Shown piece after piece: positions 12,090 to 23,210 of a stretch of 64,000 nt of DNA (its first letter is position 1; every line of letters starts with the position of its first letter). The position numbers were made by a program, and so were the translations under genes. The notes below the pieces were generated by a model. The model saw only the letters and a list, made by a program, of their open reading frames with translations, was not told where the DNA came from and made no database searches. The stretch is from Parietaria judaica (Eukaryota > Streptophyta > Magnoliopsida > Rosales > Urticaceae). Where the stretch lies: positions 13,601,001-13,665,000 of the forward strand of contig OX940866.1 of assembly GCA_954871525.1 (NCBI GenBank), given 5' to 3'.

Positions 12090-12715
12090 TGTTGATGTGT
12101 AAATTCGTTCCATAATTGGAATGATAAGGTCATTAATTAAATTTACGGTTCATGTAATTTAAGACCAAAGTTGTGAATATAATTGAATATTCGCACAAAT
12201 GGGCCTATGAGATATATGGTCAAAAGCTCAATAAGCACTTAACAATGCTTGGGCCCGACCAGGACACTAAGCCCAAAATACAATGGCTCATCCCGAGCTG
12301 AGAGTGCTTCAAAGGGACCCGAGCAAAGAACGTCATATCAGCCCAAGAGAAAAGCCCAACACTTGACTAAAGCTCAGGCCCGACCAGGCCTGTTGGCCCA
12401 AAGATCCAAAGCCCATCCCGGGCAGGAAGTGCCACGAGAGAACACGAGCAAGAATGATCCCAGCAAGGAAATCCGAGCAGGAACGCGTCGACTAAGCACT
12501 AAAGCCCGGGCAAACCAAGTCAACAGCTTCAATTCAAACCTTCAGAGCCCAACCAGGAAAATCGCCACAACCAAGATTCAAACTCCCACGACGTCGAGTC
12601 AAAGTCCACCACCGCGTAATTCTTTCAGGAAGTGGCCCACGTGTCAGCTCGACAGCAAGTCAAACTCCGAACTCAAAGCCACTACCAACGTCCACTGCCA
12701 ACGGGCAGAAATTCA
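12090..12715 (+). repeat. 5' LTR of the gypsy element, 3' part deleted
   Basis: Matches 24081-24690 of the 3' LTR and then stops at AGAAATT, joining straight into gag-like sequence. The missing part is what corresponds to about 24691-25055, including the TATA box, plus the primer site, leader and start of gag. A ~12-bp extra segment (around 12693-12706) is present here but not in the 3' LTR. Confidence 0.85.
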
Positions 12716-12831
12716 AGGGATCCAGGAACCACGTTCCTGCCCAGGGATCTAATCCCCAGCACGGGAACTTCCAGCATGGAATATCCCAACCCGGGGGAAG
12801 AGCATACCCCCAAAACCAAGTGTACAATCTG

Positions 12832-13320
12832 AACTCGGAGGTCGAGGAAGAAACTGAAACCGACGAGCAGGAGGAATTAAACATGAGCGAAGGTGATATG
12901 GCGCCCAACATAAGGGACCTTAACGCCTGGTGAAAATTCCACCAGAGGTATGGGCACCATACTAGAAATTGCATGGTCCTGCGGGCCCGTCTCGCTGACA
13001 AATACTCGAAAGGTAAGCTCGGAGACCTGCCGCTGGACTTTTTTAAGTCGGAAGGAGAGCGCGCCGAGCAGGCCTAACAACAAAACGCTAATCAGGGCAA
13101 CGACGCAAGGCCCGAGCCGAAGCCGCCGACCAGAGGCAATAACACCCCTCCCAACAAGCGAGGCAAAGTCCTCATGTTGGAAGAACAAGCCGACCAGGAG
13201 TCGGAAGATGTGGAGGAACGAGTGACTGAGAAGGCCATTGGAAGAATATACACCATTGTTGGAGGATCACAGTTCTACGGAACTCTATCAACTCCATTAA
13301 AGCCCACCAGAGGAGACTAA
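12832..13320 (+). pseudogene. Gag C-terminal remnant of the gypsy element
   Basis: One frame reads KFHQRYGHHTRNC followed by LRARLADKYSKGKLGDL, the usual Tat gag end with its zinc-knuckle-like Cys/His cluster (first Cys not seen), then a Gln/Pro-rich linker. Stops interrupt it at about 12930 and 13077. The start of gag is lost in the deletion that also removed the 5' LTR end. Confidence 0.65.
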
Positions 13321-13331
13321 AAGCCGGTCCC

Positions 13332-13799
13332 GTGGTCCTTTCATGGGAAGAACCCGACTACGAAATCTCCTTCAAAGGCAGTGAGACGTCGACCCTGGTC
13401 GGACCTCACGATGACGCTTTGGTCATCTCCCTCCTAGTCTCCGGCTACATGACCGATATAATCTTGGTTGATAATGGTAGCTCGGTAGATGTGATATTCT
13501 TGTCATGTCCGCGCAAGATTGGGGTAGATGAAACAGAAATCAATAGGGGGAACATCCCTCAGACCGGTTTCAACGGAGAAACGGTCGACACTCTGGGGAC
13601 AGACCGACTGTCCATCGTCGCCTGTGGAATAGGCAAGATAAAAAAAAATTTGGTACTAGACTGTCCCACGGCCTATAACATGTTCCTCGGGAGACCCTGG
13701 ATTCACCTAATGAAGGCAGTGCCATCCACCTACCACCAAACCATCCGTTTCCCGAAAACGGATGGGACCATCACAGAGGTTAATGGAAATAAAAAATAA
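13332..13799 (+). pseudogene. Gypsy aspartic protease
   Basis: Retroelement protease that would cut the polyprotein. The catalytic motif reads VDNGSSVDVIF, with Asn where other families have Thr or Ser; DNGSS is common in Tat elements. The C-terminal words NMFLGRPWIH and AVPSTYHQ are typical of this lineage. The stretch is open for 155 codons but is cut off from gag (stop just upstream at 13318) and from the reverse transcriptase (stop at 13797). Confidence 0.8.
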
Positions 13800-13886
13800 T
13801 CCCGAATCTGCTATATGACATCCTTTTGGATGTCATACATGCCTCGGACACGGGCAAAAATGCCAAAAATCGACCAATAGCAATTA

Positions 13887-15336
13887 ATGTCGGTAGAGGG
13901 AAAAGATCTAGCCCAAGACAAGGATGACGATAACGAAGGCTCTGACTTGGAAATGATGCACCAGGTCCAAATCGACCCGGAAAACCCAGATCACAAGGTG
14001 GGAATCGGAGTCAACCTGGACAATGACATCAGGAAAAGGGTGACCAAATTCCTCACAAGGAACCACGACTGCTTCGCGTCGTCCTATGAAGATATGCCAG
14101 GAATCGACCCAAGCATAACTGCCCATAGCCTCAACGTGGACCCGAGTCACAAATCGGTGAAACAAAAGAGAATAAAATTGGGACCTGACCGGGCCCAGGC
14201 GGTAAATGATGAGGTCGAAAGGCTACTAAAAACTGGCTCCATCCGGGAAGTAAAATATCCGGATTGGCTAGCCAATACCGTGGTAGTTAAAAAGAAGAAC
14301 GGGAAGGCAAGAGTCTGTATCGACTTCACCGACCTAAACAAGGCATGTTCTAAGGATAACTTCCCTATACCTCACATCGATCGCTTAGTGGAAGCAACCT
14401 ACGGACATGAACTGCTATCCTTCATGGACGCATTTTCGGGGTATAATCAAATAGTGATGCACCCCGAAGACTAAGAGAAAACTGCGTTCGTAACCGACCG
14501 AGGAATTTATTGCTTTAAAGTAATGCCCTTCGGACTCAAGAACGCGGGAGCGACGTATCAACGGTTAGTCAACCAAATGTTCGCCAAAAACTCGGTAAAA
14601 CAATGGAAGTCTATATCGACGATATGCTCGTAAAATCTACCAATGCCGCAGACCACGTGTCTCACTTGGAAGAATGCTCCGCGATACTTAGAAAGTATCA
14701 AATGAAGCTTAACTCCGCTAAATGCACATTCGGGGTGACATCTGGAAAGTTCCTCGGTTACTTAGTGACCCAGCGAGGGATAGAGACCAACCCGGATCAA
14801 ATCAAGGCTCTCCTGAACATGTCATCCCCAAGGACCATTCGAGAGACACAAAGATTAACCGGAAGAATAGCGGCCCTTAATCGGTTCATTTCCCGATCTA
14901 CGGATAAATGTCTGCCCTTCTATAAGATCCTAAAGGGCAACAAAAAATTCGAATGGACCGAAGAATGCGAGAAGGCATTCCAAGACCTCAAAAGGTACCT
15001 CTTGAGACCACCGGTACTGTCCAGGCCGATCACAGGAGAACCACTGCTACTGTACTTAGTAGTATCCCCTCGACTGTTAGCGGCGTGATTGTCAGGGAAG
15101 ATAGAGGTGAACAAAAATCGATTTTCTACGTCAGCAAATCGTTGGAAGACGCAGAGACTAGGTACTCCGCCATGGAAAAAATAGCTTTAGATATGATAAC
15201 CTCGGCGCGGAAACTTCGACCCTATTTCCAATCTCACACCATTTTGGTGATGACAACACAGCCGTTAAGGGTTATTCTCCACAGCCCAAATCAGTTGACC
15301 AAGTGGGCAGTCGAACTAAGCGAGTTCGACATCTAA
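13887..15336 (+). pseudogene. Gypsy reverse transcriptase and RNase H, interrupted
   Basis: Reverse transcriptase words follow in order: VVVKKKNGKARVCIDFTDLN, FPIPHIDRLVEAT, FMDAFSGYNQI, KVMPFGLKNAGATYQRLVN and VYIDDMLVKS (catalytic Asp pair). RNase H words EKIALDMITSARKLRPYF follow. Lesions: an in-frame TAA at 14472-14474 where Gln is expected in PEDQEK; a frameshift near 14598, after MFAKN; and another near 15063, where the frame moves from 14603-15088 to 14953-15336. A further stop follows SEFDI at 15334. Confidence 0.85.
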
Positions 15337-15432
15337 TATAAAATTCGAACATGCGCTAAATCCCAAGTGCTGGCAGATTTCCTAATCGAACTTCCCGCGG
15401 AATGTCCGACGGGAGAGAAAGGGAATGAAGAA

Positions 15433-15782
15433 TGACGTCTCGAAGTAGACGGGGCATCAAACATGGGCGGATCTGGAATAGGAATACGCCTGATATCCCC
15501 GACGGGAGAGGTCATAGAACAATACTTCATATTAAGATTCCATGCTACAAATAACGAGACGGAATACGAGGCACTGATTGCAGGACTAAAACTGGCAAAG
15601 GCAGTAGGAGCCGGGAAAGTTAGAGCTCATTCGGACTCCAAACTTGTCACCAGCCAAATCAGTGGCGAGTATACCACAAGGGATGATCGCTCAGTTGGAC
15701 AAAGTCGAGGTAATTCAGGTACAGCGGAGTGAGAACTCTTCAGTCGACGCCCTAGCTGGATTGGCATCCACTTCGGACCCCG
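15433..15782 (+). pseudogene. Second (archaeal-type) RNase H of the gypsy element
   Basis: After a stop at 15433 one frame reads LEVDGASNMGGSGIGI, NNETEYEALIAGLKLA and VRAHSDSKLVTSQISGEY. The DGAS, E and DSKLV acidic residues fit the second RNase H domain that distinguishes Tat elements from other gypsy lineages. The frame shifts near 15700 into 15644-16051, which carries VIQVQRSENSSVDALAGLAS, the usual end of this domain. Confidence 0.8.
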
Positions 15783-17108
15783 AGGCAAAAAGGATAATAC
15801 TAGTGGAAGTGATAGACGAACCTAGTGTAAGTCTACACCTTCACAATATCCAGACATGCATGGAGAATTGGAGAACCCCCATCCTAAATTATATCCTAAC
15901 AGGAGAGAAACCCCAGGATAAGCAGAAGGCCCGAAAACTCCGTACCCAGAGTGCTATATTCTGTCTAATAGGTGGAAAACTGTACAAGCGAAGCTACTCC
16001 GGTCCCTACCTAAGATGCTTAGGAAAGGCCGAAGCTAAAATCGTATTATAGGAAATCCATGACAGAGAATGCAGAAATCATTCCGGCGGTAGATTACTCT
16101 CAAACAAAGCAAAAAGGCAAGGCTTCTTCTGGCCAAATATATTGATTGATGCAGAAGCCCACGCCAAGAGATGCGACAGATGTCAGCGTCATTGGCTGGC
16201 GATTCTTTGCCCGCCAGAGAAGTTATCGTCGGTTTTGGTACCCTACCTGTTCATAAAATGGTCTATGGACATAGTAGGACCTTTCCCCCTAGCACCAGCC
16301 GGAAAAAGGTTCTTACTAGTCGTAACAGACTATTTTTCAAAATGGGTGAAGCCGAATCCTACGCCAACATCAAAGACTTAGATGTAGAACACTACGTGTG
16401 GAAAAACATCATAAGTCGCTTCAGACTACCTAAGGAAATCATTGCCGACAGCGGACACCAATGTGTGTCAAATAGATTCTAGAATTTATGTTACAACTGG
16501 AAGATTTCCCTAAACACGTCCACCCCAAGATATCCACAAGGGAACGGCCAAACGAAAGTTTCAAACCGGACCATTGTGAATGGTATCAAGAAAAGACTCG
16601 ATACCAAGAAAGGCCGATGGGCCGATGAGCTCATCGGCGTCCTATGGTCATATAGGACCACACCACGAATAGCAACAGGGGAAACCTCTTTCTCAATGTT
16701 GTACGACACCTAAGCAGTCATACCAGCTGAGATAGAGGCCCCAGTCTCAGAAGGGAATACGCTCCCATCAACACAGAACTTAACGACAAAATGAGACAAG
16801 ACCAGCTTGACCTCGCAGATGAACGACGCGAACAAGCCCTAATTCGGATTGCGAACTATCAAAATTCGATAGCCAGGTACTACAATTCAAAAGTTAGGCA
16901 TCGCAAATTCATCACCGAGGAACTGGTCCTCAGACGGGTCTTCCAGAACACCGCAGAACCCAATGCAGGTAAGTTGGGGGCTAACTGGGAAGGGCCCTAT
17001 ATCGTTACCGAAGTAGTAAAACCTGGTGTTTACAAATTGGCTACCCCGGACGGAACGAGAGTCCTTCGGAGGTGGAATGCTATGCACCTAAGAAAATACT
17101 ACACTTAA
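15783..17108 (+). pseudogene. Gypsy integrase, interrupted
   Basis: The zinc-binding end shows HDRECRNHSGG and CDRCQRH, and the core shows WSMDIVGPFP (first catalytic Asp), VTDYFSKWV, IADSGHQ (normally DNG) and [13 protein letters not shown] (the usual PQGNGQ.E word with Glu missing or changed). The C-terminal part (16791-17108) ends GPYIVTEVVKPGVYKL and HLRKYYT, normal for Tat. In-frame stops lie at 16049, 16480 and 16711, with frameshifts near 16350 and 16740. Confidence 0.8.
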
Positions 17109-17742
17109 AAGGTCAAAAAATGATCTCCCATGAACTACCCGTGGGCCTTGTGCCTAGCCCGCAGGAGCCGCGCTGGGGCTGCTGGCAGCAGCCCGTGGGC
17201 CGCGCACTGGGCCTAGCCCAACCCCATTGCTCGGGTTAGCTAGGGGCGCTGCCTGGCAGCGAATGGGGCGTTGTAGCCCTGCCCAAGAACTCGGCCCAGC
17301 CTAATTCGCAAGGGCTGGGCACGTGCTTGGATCCGAGTGCACGTGGGCCCGGGTTTTAACCCGGATAGCCCACGTGTAATTTTTTTAAATCGGATTATTA
17401 ATTATTTTAATAAAATATTTATGAATTAAAATTAATTATGTTTGATTAATTAATTCAAATAGAAATATGGATGTTATTTCTGGATAAATAACATTGTCTT
17501 ATTTTAATAAAATTAAATATGGATGTTATTTAATGATTAAATAACATTGTCTTATTTAAAGATTAAAATATGGATGATAATTCTTAGAGAATAAAATCAT
17601 TGTCTTATTTTAAAATTTCATAAATAATTATTAATGGGCGAAGAAAATGATTAATGATAATTCTTAGAGAATAAGTATCATTAACACAAAATTATAATTA
17701 TTCATCATAGATATAATTTGTTATAACCTATTTTCATAACCC
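17109..17742. other. Non-coding stretch between gypsy pol and inner copia gag
   Basis: 17109-17380 is markedly GC-rich (repeated GCCC/GGGC words), and 17390-17740 is AT-rich. Three imperfect ~55-bp direct repeats built around ATGGATGTTATT and ATTGTCTTATTT lie at about 17465-17625. The left LTR and start of the inner copia should be here but were not recognised. Confidence 0.5.
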
Positions 17743-18334
17743 TTAAACAGAGTAAAGATAGAGGAAAAGGACACTGCTTATGAGATCATGGAATCTCTCC
17801 AAGGAATGTATGGAAAGCAGTCTGAGCAAGCTCAACATGAAGCCACTCGTCGTTACATGAATGCCAAAACGAAACCAGGAACATATGTTCGTGACCACGT
17901 CATGAGCATGACCAATTGGTTTAATGAGGCTGAGCTTCATGGGGCCGTGGTGGATGAGAAGTCTCAGATCAGCATTATTTTTAATTCGCTGTCACCTGAG
18001 TTTGATCCATTCACCAGCAACTACATTATGAACAAACTGAAATATGGTTTGAAACAGTTGATTAATGAGTTGCAAACCATCGGGTTTGGTGAGGAAGAAA
18101 TCTGAATTGAAAGTAATTTTCAAGAAATGATCTTCATCTAAGAACCCGAGAATGAAGAAAAGGCCCGGTCCTAAGAAAAAGTGGGGAAGGAATTTCCAGC
18201 CGAAGACCGCAGACAAGAAAGCCGCTGAGAAAGGAAGATGCTTCCTTTGCAAGGAAAAGGGACATTGGAAAAGATATTGTCCCAAGTTCCAAAATGAAAA
18301 GAAGAACGAAACTGGTGAGTGTCTCACCCGATAA
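17743..18334 (+). pseudogene. Inner copia gag and zinc knuckle
   Basis: A frame with MESLQGMYG, RRYMNAKTKPGTYVRDHV and FNSLSPEFDPF is the copia-type gag, the structural protein that packages the RNA. It stops at 18103. The next frame (18152-18334) encodes a lysine-rich stretch and the knuckle CFLCKEKGHWKRYC (CX2CX4HX4C) before a stop. The part of gag upstream of 17743 is missing or unreadable. Confidence 0.8.
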
Positions 18335-18797
18335 GTTTCCCATACACATTTGTTTTATAAAGTCTTTTTCTCCAAATATATAAAACTGAAATATGTGATA
18401 TTCTTTGTTTTTCAGCAACAGCTAAGGAGTGATTGTTTGTGGTCATCCAAGAGTCTCGGAGATCCTAGTCGGCAGCAGTGGAAGAGACTCAATTTTTAAT
18501 TTATTTACTCAATTCTTGTTTGGATCTGTATTATGTTGAAGGGTGATTTGAAAACCCTTCGATTTTTTTCTCAACAATGTTAAGTTTTTATTTAAAAAAG
18601 TTTATTTTCGATCCTATGAAATGTTGAGTAAATATTTGAGCTCTTCATTGAAAGATAAACCTTGACGTGATTGACTAGCTAAAAACACGAAGGTTGATAT
18701 CTAAACATAGTAATGAGTTTACTATGATGGAAATAAGAAGACAATAGGTAAATTAATTACCCTGTTATCTTGTGACAAAGTCACAACACCGCCAACA

Positions 18798-20525
18798 GTG
18801 CCTGTTGTCGAAGAGAGTGCGGAAACCATGGTCCCAAATCAGAACCAAGGGGTACTCAGACGTAGTGGGGGGTTCAAAAGACCTGTTGAACGCTACGAGC
18901 ACACCCAGTTGGAATTTCACCTAGCCGTTACAAACACTAGTGTTGAAGATCCCATAGGCTACAAGCAAGCTATGATAGATCCTGATAAGGGAGAATGGCA
19001 GGAAGCCATGAACCAAGAAATAGAATCAATGGATTCTAACGAAGTCTGGAAACTTGTAGACTTACCGGATGGCTTCAAAACCATTGGCTGTAAGCGGGTA
19101 TACAAGAGAAAGAGAGGAGTGGACGGGAAGGTTGAAAACTTCAAGGCTAGACTAGTGGCTAAGGGTTTTACCCAGAGGGAATGTATTGATTTCGATGAGA
19201 CCTTCGCTCCAGTCGCTAAGTACAAGTCCATCCGGATTCTCATGGCTATAGCCTGTAGTCTCAATTACGAGATTTGGCAGATGAACGTCAAAACGGCCTT
19301 CCTGAATGGGTATATTGACGAAAACATCTATAAGGACCAACCAGAAGGGTTCGTGCAGAAGGGTCAAGAAGGGAAGGTTTGCAGATTACTCAAATCCATT
19401 TATGGATTGAAGCAAGCTTCCATATCCTGGAATCTAAGGTTTGATGAGACCATCAAGACCTATGGATTCATACAGAACATCACTGAGGCCTGCATTTACA
19501 AACTCAATGATGATACCATGGAGATATTTCTTGTTCAATACGTCGACGATATTCTTCTCATTGGAAACAGTGTGAAGAGGCTATCGGACGTGAAAGCGTA
19601 GCTATCTACGCAATTCCAAATGAAGGACATGGGAGAAGCCAGTTATGTTCTTGGGATCCGTATTTTTAGGGATCGCAACAACAGGCTTCTAGCCTTATCT
19701 CAAGCAGCCTACATAGATAAGGTGCTTGATCGTTTTGCTATGGAAAACTCCAAGGGAGGTAATTTACCAACCAGACATGGAGTATTCCTTAACAGGAAAC
19801 AGTGCCCCACTTCTCCGGAAGAGCAAGACGAAATGAGGCGAATACCCTATGCTTCAGCAGTGGGAAGTCTGATGTACGCTATGCAGTGTACTAGGCCAGA
19901 CATCTGCTACGCTGTGGGAATTGTAAGTAGATACCAATCCAACCCAGGTATGGCTCACTGGACTGCAGTGAAGAACATTCTCAAGTATCTTCAGAGAACG
20001 AGAGACTATATGTTATTGTTTTCAGGATCAGAACTGAATCCACTAGGATACACTGATTCAGACTTTATGTCTGATAGAGACGCGAGAAAATCGACGTCGG
20101 GAGCAGTGTTCACCCTTGCTGGTGGAGCGATATTCTGCAGAAGCATAAAGCAATCCTGTATCGCAGATTCCACAATGGAAGCTGAATACGTGGCAGCCTG
20201 TGAGGCAGCCAAAGAATCAGTTTGGCTCAAGAATTTCTACATAGAGCTGGGAGTAGTTCCAGATGTAGATGGGCCCCAAACACTATACTGTGACAACAGT
20301 GGTGCGGTGGAAAATTCCAAAGAGCCCAGAGACCATAACAAGGCAAAACATATAGAACAAAAATACCATCTCATAAGATAAATAGTGTGTCGTGGCGACG
20401 TAAGGGTTGTGCAAATAACTTCGGAAGACAATCTGGCTGATCCATTCACCAAGACGTTGCCAGAGAAAATATTCAGGAGGCATCTCGAGAACATTGGTAT
20501 GAAAAACATGGGTCATCTTCTTTAA
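18798..20525 (+). pseudogene. Inner copia reverse transcriptase and RNase H
   Basis: Reverse transcriptase words are KTAFLNGYIDENIY, KSIYGLKQAS and YVDDILLIGN; RNase H words are LGYTDSDF, STSGAVFTLAGGAIFC and TMEAEYVAACEAAKESVWL, then DNLADPFTKTL. A TAG at 19599-19601 replaces the Trp normally found before LSTQF, and a TAA at 20379-20381 replaces the Glu after KYHLIR. Reading otherwise continues in one frame up to TAA at 20523. Protease and integrase upstream are absent. Confidence 0.85.
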
Positions 20526-20540
20526 GTACAAGTGGGAGAT

Positions 20541-21618
20541 TGTTGGACATGTGTGTCCTTAAACAAGATATTTTTATCCATTTGTAAAAGATTATGACAA
20601 GTCGTTGAATAAAATATGGTGCTTATTATGTTAATCTTATTATAGTTTCTAGAAGAGTAAAATAGAATGTTTCATCCTTAGTTCATAAAGGATGCAATTA
20701 TGTTATTATTATCACAACAGAGTCAATGTGAGGAAGAATTAATAATCATAATATATGAACTTAAAATGTTCGTGACCTGATTAACTGGGTGGGAGCCCAT
20801 TAGTCGTATAAGGTCATTAATGTGATTAAGTCACAATCCTATTCTGGATTTTGTGTGTGTCACACTCACTAGAAGTGCATTAAGTATGAAGTGTCTTCAT
20901 ACTAGACTAGACCTGACTTAAACTCCGGAAGTTATCATATAAGACCGTCACTGATAACTTGGAGTTGAGTCACTAGTAGATGATTAAATGGATATTCGAT
21001 CTAAGTCTTGAGTGATCTTGAGTCCGAGCTGCTGGCTTGATTGTTCTTTGATTTAACCGTTAAAGAACACAATATATTACCGTTGTTCCCAACACTATTA
21101 TTTTGGGAACTAACTCTCCCTCTCCTTAAGGGTCTGTGAATTTTTCCTCTGATCTCTCTTTCTGGTTCGGCTTAAGAGACTTAGTTCTCCGGAAGCTTAA
21201 AAAGAACCATCAGTTTAAATTTTGCGACGGAGTCCTGCCGGCAAAGCCCACGCTTCGGTACGAGGAATCCAGGAGAATATCCCGGAAGATCACAGGTGTT
21301 TCCCTCAGCACTGGCGGAGCCCTGCCAAATTCAGAACGCGCTGCCGGAAGTCGACAATTGAGGTACGGCCTTATGCATTGGGCTAATAAATGCGACCATT
21401 TACTGCTTTCTATTTATTTCCTATAAAGACTAGATTATTAATAATGATTTATGAATATTAAATTAAATAACATTTATCAGGTCTTGTAATATGGTTATTA
21501 TCCGATGTTCGGACCGTTGGTCGGTTAACATGTTTTTCCGCTTAAAATAAAAATTTTAAATGTTACCCGGTGGTTCGACGGTAGAATTCGTGATAATTAA
21601 CAGGGATTATTCCCATCA
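20541..21618 (+). repeat. 3' LTR of the inner copia, promoter segment deleted
   Basis: Starts TGTTGGACATG after a polypurine tract and ends TCCCATCA (TCCCAACA in the solo LTR). It matches 54232-56113 but lacks about 790 bp that the solo LTR has between 54799 and 55590. The missing part includes the TATA box. The junction here is TTTTGGGAAC-TAACTCTCCC near 21108. Confidence 0.85.
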
Positions 21619-23210
21619 GGCCTTTATCCCCGTACCATGCCACCTTAGCGGTCCTCCTGATCTTAGTTTGAGACCCGAGCCGCGTGCCTTGGCGGGAGCA
21701 ACTTCACGAGCAGGATTCTCGGCCCTCTGGTCGGAAGAATCCCAGGTCGAATCACGAGTTCGACTAGCAGTCTTCTTATGAGAAACCACAGGTTTCCTAG
21801 AACCATAGCCCTTGATGGAGGACTTGGTGTTGCTGGGACGAGCCTTCTGAGCAGGCTTGTCTCCCTTAGGCTTTTTGCAGGCAGCCTCCTCCTCAGCAGA
21901 GCGGACTCGCTTCCCCTGGCCGGGAGAGTTCGGGGTTTCAACTGGCGCAAAGGCAGAAGAAACCTAGGCTCAGGAGTCCCCGTCATCGGTAGCACGGGCT
22001 CCTCGTCAGATATGACGACGAACTCCCGCTCAGCGACGGCTCGAGCAGCCTCCCACTCAGCCGCAGATAGAACAGTCCCCTCCGGGACTTGCTTCGGCGC
22101 TACCTCCGGCCTGGACTCCACTCGACGCCCCTCTATAGGCTGAATCAGAGTTGCTTTCTGAGGCCCACTCTCCTTTGGAGCCTCTTTATAGCTCTTGAGC
22201 CCTTGAGGCTCAGCTTCCTTCCCCTTAGCAGCAGCCTTGGCAGCTGCACGCTGAGCCCTTAACTCCTGATAGTTTAGCTCGGAAGTCATATCTGCAAAAA
22301 GAAAATTCCTATAAGAAAATCCCGAACAAGCAAAACGTGTGTCCACCCGAGCTCAAGAAAAAATCCTGCCCGAAAATCTTACCTTCGTCCCCGACGTGCT
22401 CTTCTTCAACTTCTTCGACCTCGTTATGGTCGTATTCCTCGAAGGTGAGGGGCCGCGGCACCAGACCCAGTGGCAAAAAACCTCTCCTCGGTAAACTCTT
22501 TACACTCGATGCCTCCCCCCGGGAACAGAACCTTGTTCTTAGCTTCCCACTCGGTGCTGAGAGACCTCGACTTCACTTTCTTCCCTTTTCGATCTGAGAA
22601 ACAAAGAGAAAATAAGTGAGAAAAGATCCGAACAGGAGCGAAACCCGAGCAAAAAAAGGAGATGAAATTTACCAATCTCGTGAGCCCAAACATTGGCATA
22701 ATTGTCCCAAGTACCAAAGGACCCCGGGCAAGGCTTAAAAAATAAATACCTATCCTGCCACCCATCGTCTTTGTTCGAGATACCCCTAATAAAGTCACCC
22801 TTGTGACCCTTAACCGAGATATAAAATCTACCCTCTTCCCGGAAATTATTCTTGACCGTGAACACTTCGAGCATGTCAAGAAGTGACAGGTCGCAACCCT
22901 CCACCCGACATCGGATCAGGTAGGCTAACAGGATCCTATAGGAGTTCGGGCTCAACTGAGCCAGAGAGATGCCCATCTGATGGAAAAATCTAAGAACGGG
23001 CTTCGGGATCGGGAACCTCAGCCCGCAGTCCTTGAAGAACCGCTCATAAATGCAGACCCAATCATCCCTTATCGTGTCCGCGAACTTGTCAAAATCTGGG
23101 ACCCGAAGAGGGACAGATTCCGAAATATCATATTCCGACCTCAGCCGAAGGATGTCATCTTCCCTCAGCCGAGACCTCGGTGACTCGGTCCGAAGAAACT
23201 CCGAGACCAA
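21619..23210 (-). pseudogene. Spliced antisense gene of the Tat element (transposase_28-like)
   Basis: Minus-strand gene between pol and the 3' LTR. Exon a runs 23210-22673, starts MVSEFLRTESPR and carries FYISVKGHKGDF and GWQDRYLFFKP, words of the 'putative gypsy type transposon' domain (PF04195 as I recall it). Introns: 22594-22672 and 22292-22382, both GT-AG with matching phase. Exon b is 22593-22383 and ends in an acidic run (EEVEEEHVGDE) reached only after a one-base shift in a T6 run (about 22476). Exon c from 22291 starts DMTSELNYQELRAQR with an Ala/Lys helix; after another shift near 21965 it reads a basic KKPKGDKPAQKARP stretch. The copia LTR tip supplies the stop at 21616-21618. Function of this family is unknown. 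Confidence 0.7.

Larger units (their letters stand above)
17390..21618 (+). mobile_element. Inner Ty1/copia element, 5' end lost
   Basis: Plus-strand copia remains: gag and zinc knuckle (17743-18334), reverse transcriptase and RNase H (18798-20525), purine tract AAGTGGGAGAT (20530-20540) and a 3' LTR (20541-21618). No left LTR was found, and protease and integrase are missing between 18335 and 18797, so this is a deleted remnant. Its LTR is the same family as the solo LTR at 54232-56113. It lies inside the gypsy element and cuts the antisense gene that resumes at 21619. The left limit is approximate. Confidence 0.8.

Noticed and set aside
12249..12752. 167-codon frame in the gypsy 5' LTR
   Set aside because: Lies within LTR sequence also found in other copies and has no protein motif.
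17144..17148. GGCCT as left target duplication of the inner copia
   Set aside because: It matches the 5 bp after the right LTR, but no LTR follows it, so the match may be chance.
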